A DNA stretch of 11,268 nt from Gammaproteobacteria bacterium (GTDB taxonomy: Bacteria; Pseudomonadota; Gammaproteobacteria; GRL18). Shown here piece by piece: positions 1-6,691 of the stretch; position 1 is the stretch's first letter, and each line of letters opens with the position of its first letter. Under the pieces are notes generated by a model. It did not search any database. It worked only from the letters and a program-made list of their open reading frames with translations, and was not told where the DNA came from. The stretch covers positions 1-11,268 of the forward strand of contig JALTKC010000471.1 of assembly GCA_027076245.1 (NCBI GenBank), given 5' to 3'. The position numbers and the translations under genes are program-made.

Positions 1-336
1 GGCTTCCAGATCCACTACGGCTCTCAGGGAGCGGCCTATCAGGCGCTGAATTTCCATAGTCCGTCCGCCCTGTTTGCCTGAAGAGGCTTCCCGGCGCATT
101 CTGCTGCCGGTGGAGCGGGGCAGCATACCGTATTCGGCGGTGACCCAGCCCTGTCCTTTGCCGCGTAAAAAACCGGGTACTCTGTTTTCAACAGATGCAG
201 TGCACAGTACTTTGGTTTCCCCACTTTCAATTAATACTGCACCTTCAGCGTGTTTGGTGTAGTTGCGGGTGATTCTGACGTCGCGCTGTTCGTCATTGGC
301 TCGGCCGCTGGGGCGCAGAGTACCATTAGAGCTCAT
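1..336 (-). CDS. rph: RNase PH, N-terminal part (cut by window edge)
   Basis: This is a phosphorolytic 3'-5' exoribonuclease that trims the 3' ends of tRNA precursors in the cytoplasm, using phosphate and releasing nucleoside diphosphates. The first 112 codons are visible, starting at ATG 334-336 and reading leftwards off the window. The translation is nearly collinear with known RNase PH: RPSGRANDEQRDVRITRNY, then KVLCTASVE, GQGWVTAEYGMLPRST and GKQGGRTMEIQRLIGRSLR. The last two blocks are family signatures. The N-terminus (MSSNGTLRPSGRA) is a few residues longer than E. coli MRPSGRA, so a slightly later start cannot be excluded, although no closer Met is present. An AGGA lies upstream of the ATG. 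rph is adjacent and divergent to yicC in E. coli; here the kinase gene sits between them. No frameshift is seen in the visible part. Confidence 0.96.
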   Translation of the reverse strand, partial: MSSNGTLRPSGRANDEQRDVRITRNYTKHAEGAVLIESGETKVLCTASVENRVPGFLRGKGQGWVTAEYGMLPRSTGSRMRREASSGKQGGRTMEIQRLIGRSLRAVVDLEA

Positions 337-377
337 ATAAGATTCCTGTATAAATAACTGAAAAAATTTTTGTGTCG

Positions 378-393
378 AATGGGGATTATAACA
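378..393 (-). promoter_or_regulatory. extended -10 promoter for rph
   Basis: Read on the minus strand, positions 393-385 give TGTTATAAT, a perfect extended -10 (TGn plus the consensus hexamer). A start site would fall near 378, leaving a leader of about 40 bases before the rph ATG at 336. No good -35 hexamer lies 16-18 bases upstream, which is tolerated by extended -10 promoters. It sits in the 108-base gap after the kinase stop, so rph need not depend on kinase transcription. This is a prediction from motif alone. Confidence 0.6.
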
Positions 394-444
394 TTTGTGG
401 CATATATACGGACTGAAAATAAGTAAAACTTAGATGGTATTTTC

Positions 445-1389
445 TTATTTAACTTTTTTCCATAATGAACTGAAGCTCAGTTTGTCCAGGAAGGAGGAGG
501 TTTCTTCAATGTCAGGCAGATCTTCAAGCATGTCCAGCAGTTCGTCACAGGTTTGCGGACGTAAGCGCTGATCCGGCTCCATGGCCCAGTCAATGGCCTG
601 CAGCAGGGTCAGGCTGTATTTCTTTTTAAAGGCATCGGCCGCTGGTTTCATGGGATCGTTTTCCATGCGCTTATTAGCAGCAGGCGGTGGCTTGCCTTCA
701 ATACAGCTGCGCATGGTGGCACCAATGGCGTAAATATCCGTCCAGGTGCCCATATAGCCGCGTTCGGTGATCTGTTCAATGGGGGCAAAACCGGAAGTGG
801 CTACGATACGGGCATCGTACAGCCGGGTTTTCATTTTCTCCCTTACGGCACCAAAATCCAGTAATAAGGGACGCCCGCCCTGGCGTAAATGAATATTGCT
901 GGGCTTTATATCCAGGTGCAGCAGATTGCGATCGTGCAATAGCTTGACACCGGAAAGCAGTTGGGGAAATACTTTACGCAGCAGTTTTTCGCTTAAGTTG
1001 CCCTTGTATTTGTGAATATAGTCCTGCAGGTTGACGCCTTTTTCATCTTTCATCACCATATAAGCGGTGCCATTGGTCTGAAAAAAATTAGTGACATCAA
1101 CGATATTAGGGTGTTTGAGTGTTGCCAGAGTACTGGCTTCCTGAAAAAACAGCTTGCGCCCCTTGTTATAGGACTCCGGTGCAGAGGGATCCAGACTGAC
1201 CACCTGGGTATTATTAACCCGCTTTGCCAGTTTTTTAGGCATAAACTCCTTGATAATAACCGTTTGCTCAGGATCGGCTTCCAGGTGGGCATTGTAAACA
1301 ATACTGAAGCCACCACCGCCCAGTACACTGTCGATAATATATTCATCGACTTTGGTTCCTGCCGGTAATGGTGAAGTATTATGCTCCAT
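445..1389 (-). CDS. Eukaryotic-type serine/threonine protein kinase
   Basis: A 314-residue Hanks-type kinase that should transfer the ATP gamma-phosphate to Ser/Thr of unknown cytoplasmic targets. Motifs in order: glycine-rich loop GGGGFSIVY at 24-32; ATP-anchoring Lys47 in IIKEF; alpha-C Glu84; catalytic HLDIKPSN at 158-165 (Asp160, Lys162, Asn165; the usual Arg of HRD is Leu159, so a non-RD kinase); DFG 178-180; APIE 202-205 in place of APE; TDIYAIG with Asp218; and the subdomain XI Arg in DQRLRP. All catalytic residues are present, so it should be active. The kinase fold fills about residues 12-290. There is no extracellular sensor, PASTA repeat or clear membrane span; the tail (298-314, LDKLSFSSLWKKVK) looks amphipathic and basic and could touch the membrane. 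The start is ATG 1387-1389 with AAGGAA about 11 bases upstream. It lies upstream of rph on the same strand and is divergent from yicC. No partner PP2C phosphatase is visible, though such pairs occur near yicC in some pseudomonads as I recall. Its substrate is unknown. Confidence 0.93.
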   Translation of the reverse strand: MEHNTSPLPAGTKVDEYIIDSVLGGGGFSIVYNAHLEADPEQTVIIKEFMPKKLAKRVNNTQVVSLDPSAPESYNKGRKLFFQEASTLATLKHPNIVDVTNFFQTNGTAYMVMKDEKGVNLQDYIHKYKGNLSEKLLRKVFPQLLSGVKLLHDRNLLHLDIKPSNIHLRQGGRPLLLDFGAVREKMKTRLYDARIVATSGFAPIEQITERGYMGTWTDIYAIGATMRSCIEGKPPPAANKRMENDPMKPAADAFKKKYSLTLLQAIDWAMEPDQRLRPQTCDELLDMLEDLPDIEETSSFLDKLSFSSLWKKVK

Positions 1390-1425
1390 ACAGCGTATTA
1401 TTCCTTAAGTATCAATTTTTGCCCA

Positions 1426-1441
1426 CTCCTAATTATAGGAG
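1426..1441. repeat. Perfect 6-bp inverted repeat in kinase/yicC divergent gap
   Basis: CTCCTA, a 4-base spacer ATTA, then TAGGAG form a perfect inverted repeat. It overlaps the candidate kinase -10 (TATAAT on the minus strand, 1437-1432) and lies roughly 30 bases upstream of the candidate yicC -10. The position would suit an operator controlling one or both promoters. The repeat is short and could be chance, and no regulator is identified. Confidence 0.35.
1432..1437 (-). promoter_or_regulatory. candidate -10 for the kinase gene
   Basis: The minus-strand hexamer TATAAT is a perfect sigma-70 -10 placed about 43 bases upstream of the kinase ATG. The hexamer 17 bases further upstream (TAGTAT) is a poor -35, and no TGn extension is present, so strength would be low or activator dependent. 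Confidence 0.4.
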
Positions 1442-1467
1442 GATAACAGTAGAAATACTATGTACTG

Positions 1468-1476
1468 TGCTACAAT
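1468..1476 (+). promoter_or_regulatory. extended -10 promoter for yicC
   Basis: TGCTACAAT matches an extended -10 (TGn plus TACAAT, 5 of 6 to consensus). A start near 1483 leaves a leader of about 40 bases before the yicC ATG. No convincing -35 is seen. It sits back-to-back with the candidate kinase promoter, so a bound regulator could affect both. Confidence 0.5.
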
Positions 1477-1524
1477 CTCTGAATAGTATTTATTTCCAGA
1501 ATCTTATTTTATAAGGATACATTT

Positions 1525-2391
1525 ATGGTAAGAAGTATGACCGCCTATGCCCATCGGGAAGAAAAACAGCCCTGGGGCAGTCTGGATATTGAACTGCGCA
1601 GTGTGAATCACCGTTTTCTGGAAATCAATACCCGCCTGCCGGAAGAACTGCGGCCCCTGGAAATGAAACTGCGCAACTACATTAAGGAAAAAGTTAAGCG
1701 CGGTAAGCTGGATCTGACCATAAGACTGCAGATACAGGGCAGTGCGGAGGATAAAATTCACTTTAACCAGGAACTGGCAGCTCAGGTAGCCAAAACCCTG
1801 CATGCCATTGACAAACTGATTTACAATGCCGCTCCGGTCAATGCTATTGATATCCTCAACTGGCCCGGTGTACAGGAGAGTCAGGGAGTGGAGCAGGAAC
1901 TTATGGAACAGGCGTTGTTTCCGTTACTGGATAGTGTGCTAACTGATTTACTGAGCGGCAAGGAGCGCGAAGGTGAGGCTCTGAAGGTAATGGTTCTGCA
2001 GCGCTGTGCCCAGATGCGTGAGGTGCTCAGTACTGTTCGTGAGCATTTGCCGGACATATTACAGGCACAGCGTAACCGCCTGAAAGAACGTCTGCAAGAA
2101 TTAACCGAATCCCTGGATAATGACCGTCTGGAACAGGAAATGGTGTTTATTGCCCAGAAAGCTGATGTGGATGAAGAGCTGGACCGGCTGGAAACCCATT
2201 TAACAGAAATAGAGCGTGTTCTGGAAAGTGACGAGCTAATGGGCCGACGGCTGGACTTTCTGATGCAGGAACTTAACCGCGAAGCCAATACCCTGGGCTC
2301 CAAATCCATCTCCAATATCACCACCCAGGCATCGGTTGATATGAAGGTACTGACAGAACAGATGCGTGAGCAGATCCAGAATATTGAATAA
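1525..2391 (+). CDS. yicC: YicC family endoribonuclease
   Basis: A 288-residue protein, essentially the length of E. coli YicC (287) and collinear with it. The N-terminal YicC-like domain starts MVRSMTAYAHRE and has ELRSVNHRFLE and RGKLDLTIRL at about 1-155. The C-terminal DUF1732 domain (about 200-288) carries the strongly conserved IAQKADVDEELDRLETHL, GRRLDFLMQELNREANTLGSKS and EQMREQIQNIE blocks. YicC proteins are known from published work as RNases; in E. coli, YicC takes part in turnover of the small RNA RyhB. It probably acts in the cytoplasm on structured RNA. The start is ATG 1525 with AAGGA 7 bases upstream; the MxRSMTAYA N-terminus is a family hallmark and fixes it. It is divergent from the kinase/rph strand, as yicC is from rph in E. 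coli. Nothing is broken. Confidence 0.96.
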   Translation: MVRSMTAYAHREEKQPWGSLDIELRSVNHRFLEINTRLPEELRPLEMKLRNYIKEKVKRGKLDLTIRLQIQGSAEDKIHFNQELAAQVAKTLHAIDKLIYNAAPVNAIDILNWPGVQESQGVEQELMEQALFPLLDSVLTDLLSGKEREGEALKVMVLQRCAQMREVLSTVREHLPDILQAQRNRLKERLQELTESLDNDRLEQEMVFIAQKADVDEELDRLETHLTEIERVLESDELMGRRLDFLMQELNREANTLGSKSISNITTQASVDMKVLTEQMREQIQNIE

Positions 2392-2420
2392 GTTAAAAAT
2401 TGCATTCAGAACTTCTGGAT
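2374..2420. repeat. 8-bp inverted repeat at the yicC / permease convergent junction
   Basis: ATCCAGAA (2374-2381) is repeated in perfect inverted form as TTCTGGAT (2413-2420), 31 bases apart, followed by TTTTATAT. The left arm lies in the last codons of yicC and the right arm just before the permease stop codon. It could act as a weak bidirectional terminator between convergent genes. The loop is long and AT rich, and the T-run is poor, so this is tentative. Confidence 0.3.
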
Positions 2421-2421
2421 T

Positions 2422-3303
2422 TTATATGCTGCGTGTCAGCAAATATCCCCCGTAAATTACTGGTACAATCGCCATTAACTGCCGGGTATCCGGCAGAGTA
2501 TTAAACAGCAGCCAGGAAAAAAACAGGGTAAAGACCGGAATCAGGGCCATCATGGCGCTGGCACGGGTGATGGATATTCGGTGGATACCTTCCAGCCATA
2601 AAATTTTAGACAGTCCCATCAGTAAAACTCCGCAAATGACTATATAAATCCATACCGGCTTACTGGCCTGCCATTGTGGTTCGGTTTCCATAATAAGTGC
2701 CAGAATATACAGTACCGGGATGGCAAATAAACTGCGAAAGGTCAGTACAGTGCTGGAACTGACCTGCTGGCGGGCCTGTTTCTGATAATAATTGGCGACC
2801 GGGGCAATGGCTGAGGCCAGCACAATAAACAAATCGCCCTTATTAACCGTCCAGTTTTCCGGAAACAGAATAATGAGGGCGCCAAAAGCCATAAGCAGAG
2901 CACCCAGTAAATGGGTTCTGGAAAAAGGTTCACGACCGATCACATTAAAGTACAGAAATGAGAAAAAAAACTGTAGAAATATTAAAATGGACATATTACC
3001 GGCTGAGGTCCAGAGCAGGCCGATATAAATAAAAATAAACGCCAGGCTCATTAGCGAGGCACTGAGCAGCAGAGGCCGGTAAGCAGAAAACTGAACCAGT
3101 TGTGTCAGTTTACCCTGTATAATCTGAACCGTTAAAAAAGTCAGACTGGCAAAACAGACCGTCAGCAGATAAGTATAAATGGGACTGAGATACTGCAGAA
3201 TAAACAGGGTCAGAACTGGAAACCAGCCCTCAAAAAAGGTAAATGCCAGCAGGCTAAGTACACCAATGCGTTCTGCAGTTTGTTGATTTTGCAAAAAAGA
3301 CAC
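2422..3303 (-). CDS. DMT-superfamily EamA-type permease
   Basis: A 293-residue inner-membrane protein with about ten hydrophobic spans, near 13-33, 39-60, 74-96, 101-121, 130-147, 157-175, 186-205, 217-235, 246-266 and 275-290. Two five-span halves are typical of the drug/metabolite transporter superfamily. Supporting features are the span-4 end plus loop FNVIGREPFSRTHLLGALLMAFGALIILFP, which closely resembles EamA repeat 1, and the matching LSKILWLEGIHRISITRASAMMALIPVFTLFFSWLLF in repeat 2. Members export or import small metabolites or amino acids; the substrate cannot be deduced here. The start codon is GTG 3301-3303; an in-frame stop lies about 50 bases upstream and no ATG gives a full first span, but the ribosome site is weak. 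It is convergent with yicC and divergent from gmk, in a slot where E. coli carries unrelated genes. Confidence 0.88.
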   Translation of the reverse strand: MSFLQNQQTAERIGVLSLLAFTFFEGWFPVLTLFILQYLSPIYTYLLTVCFASLTFLTVQIIQGKLTQLVQFSAYRPLLLSASLMSLAFIFIYIGLLWTSAGNMSILIFLQFFFSFLYFNVIGREPFSRTHLLGALLMAFGALIILFPENWTVNKGDLFIVLASAIAPVANYYQKQARQQVSSSTVLTFRSLFAIPVLYILALIMETEPQWQASKPVWIYIVICGVLLMGLSKILWLEGIHRISITRASAMMALIPVFTLFFSWLLFNTLPDTRQLMAIVPVIYGGYLLTRSI

Positions 3304-3371
3304 CTGTTTTTTTCTGTAATGATGGAGAGAAAATCGACGCAGGAACGTTTTTTCTCAGACGAAATATACGC

Positions 3372-3377
3372 TATGAT
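3372..3377 (+). promoter_or_regulatory. possible -10 for gmk
   Basis: TATGAT (5 of 6 to consensus) lies 33 bases upstream of the gmk ATG in the divergent permease/gmk gap. The T-rich hexamer 17 bases upstream (TTTTTC) is a poor -35. This is the best candidate in the gap but weakly supported. Confidence 0.3.
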
Positions 3378-3410
3378 ACGGTTTATTAAAACAATTAAAG
3401 AGTAATCAAT

Positions 3411-4046
3411 ATGATCAACCATCAACCGGAACCCAACTGCGGGATGCTTTATATTATCAGTGCGCCCTCCGGTGCAGGTAAAACCTCACTGGTTAAGGCA
3501 CTGCTGGAAGAAATGGACTTTATTGAAGTATCCGTATCCCATACTACACGGGCAAAGCGCCCCGGTGAGCGGGAAGGGATCGATTATCACTTTGTGGATC
3601 AGGACGCCTTTAACAAAATGGTTGCGGAAGATCAGTTTCTGGAGCATGCAGAAGTATTTGGTAATTTTTATGGTACTTCAAAAGAACATATAAAGGATAA
3701 ACTCCAGGAGGGTATTGATATCATTCTGGAAATTGACTGGCAGGGGGCTCAGCAGGTACGTCAGCAGTTTACTGACTGTACTACAGTATTTATACTGCCG
3801 CCTTCCAGGGAAGAATTGCGCACCCGGCTGCAGGGTCGTGGTCAGGACAGTGAGGACATTATTGAACGCCGAATGAATGAAGCCACAGAACAGGTGTCTC
3901 ATTATAAAGAATTTGAATATTTGATCATTAATGACCAGTTCGCTCATGCACTGGGTGAACTGAAGGCTCTGATCCATGCTTTCAGATTGCGTCAGACCCG
4001 GCAGTGCCGCCGCCATCAGGCGTTGATTGAATCGCTCTTAAACTAA
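3411..4046 (+). CDS. gmk: Guanylate kinase
   Basis: Converts GMP and ATP to GDP and ADP in the cytoplasm, feeding GTP synthesis and so the substrate pool for the (p)ppGpp enzyme encoded downstream. The protein has 211 residues, close to the family norm of about 207. Visible motifs: P-loop APSGAGKT at 18-25; GMP-binding SHTTRAKRPGEREGIDYHFV at 43-62, including the conserved Arg and Tyr; EHAEVFGNFYGTS at 78-90; EIDWQGAQQVR at 107-117; and a lid region LQGRGQDSEDIIERRM at about 140-155. The start at ATG 3411 has AAAGAG upstream. An internal ATG at 3444 (residue 12), just before LYIISAPSGAGKT, would give a protein starting closer to E. coli MAQGTLYIVSAPSG and cannot be excluded. It heads the gmk-rpoZ-spoT cluster. 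Confidence 0.97.
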   Translation: MINHQPEPNCGMLYIISAPSGAGKTSLVKALLEEMDFIEVSVSHTTRAKRPGEREGIDYHFVDQDAFNKMVAEDQFLEHAEVFGNFYGTSKEHIKDKLQEGIDIILEIDWQGAQQVRQQFTDCTTVFILPPSREELRTRLQGRGQDSEDIIERRMNEATEQVSHYKEFEYLIINDQFAHALGELKALIHAFRLRQTRQCRRHQALIESLLN

Positions 4047-4072
4047 ACTTTAACTCTGAATTTTAAGAGCGA
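4032..4072 (+). terminator. 11-bp inverted repeat overlapping the gmk stop (possible terminator)
   Basis: TCGCTCTTAAA (4032-4042) is perfectly repeated in inverted form as TTTAAGAGCGA (4062-4072), leaving a 19-base loop that includes most of the gmk stop codon region. CTTTAATTTG follows, which is moderately T rich. The left arm is inside the last gmk codons. It could terminate or attenuate gmk transcripts before the rpoZ promoter that begins immediately after it. The AT-rich stem and imperfect T-run make intrinsic termination plausible rather than certain. Confidence 0.5.
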
Positions 4073-4079
4073 CTTTAAT

Positions 4080-4108
4080 TTGTAACAGCAATGGGCCTCT
4101 GTTAAAAT
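4080..4108 (+). promoter_or_regulatory. sigma-70-type promoter for rpoZ(-spoT)
   Basis: TTGTAA at 4080-4085, a 17-base spacer, then TAAAAT at 4103-4108, preceded by TGT (4100-4102) as an extended -10. This is the best promoter in the window. A start near 4115 would give a leader of about 64 bases before the rpoZ ATG. It sits directly after the gmk inverted repeat, so rpoZ-spoT can be transcribed independently of gmk. Confidence 0.65.
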
Positions 4109-4178
4109 AGCCTGTTTCCTGTTTTATACAATAGTATTCATTTAAATAACCTATTTACAACCCAGAGGGATTAAATCC

Positions 4179-4451
4179 ATGGCACGAGTGACCGTTGAAG
4201 ATTGTCTTGATAATGTGGAAAACCGTTTTGAACTGGTTATGGTTGCCGCCAGGCGTGCACGTCAGATTGCCAATGGCCAGGAGCCGCTGGTGGAAGAAGA
4301 AAATGACAAGCCTACCGTCATTGCATTAAGAGAAATTGCCGAGGGCAAAATCGGCCCTGAAATTCTGGAAGAAGTTTCTGCGGCGGTGCACATGGGCAAC
4401 TCCATGACCTCAGAAGAAGAAGCCAGTAAAGAAATGACTGACGAGCAATAA
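4179..4451 (+). CDS. rpoZ: RNA polymerase omega subunit
   Basis: The smallest RNA polymerase subunit, 90 residues against 91 in E. coli. It wraps the C-terminal part of beta-prime, helps assembly, and in E. coli contributes to the ppGpp-binding site at the omega/beta-prime interface. The conserved N-terminus MARVTVEDCLDNVENRFELVMVAARRARQ (1-29) and the block EENDKPTVIALREIAEGKI (40-58) are clear; E. coli has MARVTV at the start and EENDKTTVIALREIEEG in the same block. The C-terminal third is acidic and variable, as usual. The start is ATG 4179 with GAGG about 10 bases upstream; the MARVTV residues fix it. spoT follows after 97 bases, so the ppGpp maker and one of its polymerase receptor components are neighbours, as in E. 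coli. Confidence 0.97.
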   Translation: MARVTVEDCLDNVENRFELVMVAARRARQIANGQEPLVEEENDKPTVIALREIAEGKIGPEILEEVSAAVHMGNSMTSEEEASKEMTDEQ

Positions 4452-4472
4452 ACGGGTTTCTGCTCAAAGTGC

Positions 4473-4520
4473 ACTGTCCTGTTAATGAGCCAGATAATAG
4501 ACTATCTTTAACTGGACAGT
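4473..4520 (+). other. Large stem-loop in the rpoZ-spoT gap
   Basis: Positions 4473-4485 pair with 4508-4520 (12 of 13 positions, a single T-T mismatch at 4480/4513). After a 6-base bulge at 4486-4491, AGATA (4492-4496) pairs with TATCT (4503-4507), closing a 6-base loop. The total is 17 pairs in 48 bases. No T-run follows (TGTAAACGAAAAG), so it is not a standard intrinsic terminator. The spoT ribosome site AGGGG begins about 16 bases after it. It could be an RNA processing site, a stability element or a modulator of spoT translation; the function is inferred only from position. Confidence 0.5.
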
Positions 4521-4548
4521 TGTAAACGAAAAGAACAGGGGCTTTCAG

Positions 4549-6669
4549 TTGTTTCTAATCAGTGATTTGTGTGCCATGCTGAATACTTATCTGGAAGAAG
4601 ATAAGGTCAGCAAAGTTTACCACGCCTACCTGTTTGGAGCTGAGGCTCACGAAGGGCAGACTCGGATGACCGGTGAGCCCTATATTTACCACCCTATCGC
4701 GGTGGCTAAAATCCTTGCTGAAATGCGCATGGATGAAAAAACTCTTATCGCTGCTATTCTGCACGATGTTATAGAAGATACCCCCACCCATAAAGAACAG
4801 ATTGCTCAGGAATTTGGCGAAGAAGTCGCAGAAATTGTCGATGGTGTCACCAAGCTGGATCACATCAAATTTGATAATAAACAGGAAGCCAAGGCCGAAA
4901 GCTTTCGTAAAATGATCCTGGCTATGGTTAAGGATATTCGGGTGATTCTGATCAAACTGGCGGATCGCCTGCATAATATGCGTACCCTGGGTATTATGCG
5001 TCCGGAAAAAGCCCGGCGTATTGCCTCGGAAACCCTGGAAGTGTATGCGCCCATTGCCAACCGGCTGGGTATGAATGCCCTGCGTCATGAGCTGGAGGAC
5101 CTTGGTTTTAAGGCTTACAATCCCATGCGTTACCGTGTTATTAAGGAATGTATTCATAAGGCCCGGGGGAATCGTAATGAAATTGTACAGAAAATTCAGG
5201 ACGCCATTGAAGCCCGTCTGGAACATGAAAACATACACTGCCGGGTACTGGGCCGGGAAAAACACCTGTACAGTATTTACCGCAAAATGCAGACCAAAAA
5301 CCTGCCTTTTTCCGAAGTTTATGATGTTTATGCCTTTCGGATCATTGTTGACAGTGTGGACAGTTGTTACCGGGCTTTAGGTGCTGTTCACGCGCTTTAC
5401 AAGCCTATTCCCGGCAAGTTTAAAGACTATATCGCCATACCCAAGGTCAATGGCTACCAGTCCTTGCATACTATACTGTTCAGTCCTTTTGGTGTACCCA
5501 TTGAAGTACAACTGCGTACTGAGGATATGCACCGAGTGGCGGAAAACGGTATTGCCGCCCACTGGAGCTACAAGGAAGGAGAGGGTAATGGCAACGGTGG
5601 AGCCATTGCCCAGAGTCGTGCCCGGGAATGGCTTAAAAGTCTGCTGGACTTACAGCAGAATGCCGGAGATTCCATTGAGTTTCTTGAAAGTGTCAAGGTG
5701 GATCTGTTTCCCGATGAAGTCTATGTCTTTACCCCCAAGGGCGAGATTATGGAACTGCCCCGCGGTGCTACGGCGGTGGATTTTGCCTATGCGGTACATA
5801 CCGATGTAGGCAACTCCTGCGTGGCCGCTAAAATTAACCAGCAGCACACGCCCTTAAGTACCCAGCTTAAAAACGGCCAGACCATTGAAATTATTACGGC
5901 ACCCGGCGCGACACCCAATCCGTCCTGGCTGAACTTTGTCTTTACCGCCAAGGCCCGCAGTAATATCCGCAATATGCTGAAAAACCTGCAGCAGGATGAA
6001 TCCATTGCCCTGGGTACCCGCCTGCTCAACAAGTGTCTGTCTAATATTAATATGTCGGTAGCGGATTTATCCCAGTCCCGTATTCAGCGGGTGCTGGAAG
6101 ACTATGAGCTGGAATCCTTTGATGAACTGTTGGATCAGATAGGTATGGGCAACCGTATCCCGCAGCTGGTGGTCAGACATCTGTTACCGGAACAGGCTGA
6201 TGAACTGGATAAAGCCCAGAAGGAAAAAGGCCTGGCGCTGGATATTCGCGGTACTGAAGGGATGGTTGTGCATTATGGCCGCTGTTGTCACCCTATCCCC
6301 GGAGACAAAATTGTGGGCTATATCAGCTCAGGCCGAGGTATTGTGATCCATAAAAAATCCTGCAAAAATGCTCGTGATGCCCGCAAACAGGTACAGAAGT
6401 GGATTGATGTAGAATGGAGTGATGATATCAGTACCGAGTTCAGTGTGGCTTTAAGAGTGGTGGTGGAGCATCGCAAAGGTGTACTGGCTACCATTGCCTC
6501 GGCTATTGCGGACAGTGAAGCCAATATCGAGCATGTGGATACAGTGGATCGGGAAGACCAGCTCTATTCTCTGGACTTTGTTATTGCTGTGCGTAACCGA
6601 ACCCATCTGGCGGATGTGATGCGTAATTTACGCATGCTGGAAATGGTGGTGACCTTAATGCGCGTATAA
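4549..6669 (+). CDS. spoT: Bifunctional (p)ppGpp synthetase / hydrolase
   Basis: Makes (p)ppGpp from ATP and GTP/GDP and hydrolyses it to GTP/GDP plus pyrophosphate; the master stress alarmone enzyme of gammaproteobacteria alongside RelA. The 706 residues match E. coli SpoT closely in length. The HD hydrolase domain (about 1-195) has His48, His72-Asp73, Glu76-Asp77, Asp139 and Asn143, all needed for Mn2+-dependent hydrolysis. The synthetase domain (about 235-345) has GREKHLYSIYRKM, Asp259 in YDVYAFR, KDYIAIPKVNGYQSLHT and Glu319 in EVQLRTEDM. TGS is at about 386-450, followed by a helical region, a Cys/His block (RCCHPIPGD at 578-586, His601, Cys605) and a C-terminal ACT domain (about 630-706). 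Both catalytic sites look intact. The start is TTG 4549, with AGGGG 7 bases upstream; it is preferred over ATG 4576 because MFLISDLCAMLNTYL then aligns from residue 1 with E. coli MYLFESLNQLIQTYL and residue numbers coincide (HD 72-73, E319). Confidence 0.97.
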   Translation: MFLISDLCAMLNTYLEEDKVSKVYHAYLFGAEAHEGQTRMTGEPYIYHPIAVAKILAEMRMDEKTLIAAILHDVIEDTPTHKEQIAQEFGEEVAEIVDGVTKLDHIKFDNKQEAKAESFRKMILAMVKDIRVILIKLADRLHNMRTLGIMRPEKARRIASETLEVYAPIANRLGMNALRHELEDLGFKAYNPMRYRVIKECIHKARGNRNEIVQKIQDAIEARLEHENIHCRVLGREKHLYSIYRKMQTKNLPFSEVYDVYAFRIIVDSVDSCYRALGAVHALYKPIPGKFKDYIAIPKVNGYQSLHTILFSPFGVPIEVQLRTEDMHRVAENGIAAHWSYKEGEGNGNGGAIAQSRAREWLKSLLDLQQNAGDSIEFLESVKVDLFPDEVYVFTPKGEIMELPRGATAVDFAYAVHTDVGNSCVAAKINQQHTPLSTQLKNGQTIEIITAPGATPNPSWLNFVFTAKARSNIRNMLKNLQQDESIALGTRLLNKCLSNINMSVADLSQSRIQRVLEDYELESFDELLDQIGMGNRIPQLVVRHLLPEQADELDKAQKEKGLALDIRGTEGMVVHYGRCCHPIPGDKIVGYISSGRGIVIHKKSCKNARDARKQVQKWIDVEWSDDISTEFSVALRVVVEHRKGVLATIASAIADSEANIEHVDTVDREDQLYSLDFVIAVRNRTHLADVMRNLRMLEMVVTLMRV

Positions 6670-6691
6670 CCAGTTTAAGGTGGATATAATC

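Noticed and set aside
1881..2405. 174-codon open frame on the minus strand opposite yicC
   Set aside because: The translation is Ser/Arg rich with no known motif and lies fully opposite a well-conserved gene; it is an antisense shadow.
4576..4578. ATG as the start of spoT
   Set aside because: TTG 4549 has a well-spaced AGGGG, and starting there lets the N-terminus and residue numbering coincide with E. coli SpoT.
4555..5265. 236-codon open frame on the minus strand opposite spoT
   Set aside because: It has no domain, no promoter or ribosome site of note, and its composition reflects the complement of the SpoT hydrolase domain.
6680..6691. GTG start 12 bases upstream for the coiled-coil exported protein
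   Set aside because: It overlaps the TAAGGTGG ribosome site and adds acidic residues before the usual basic start of the signal peptide; ATG 6692 fits better.
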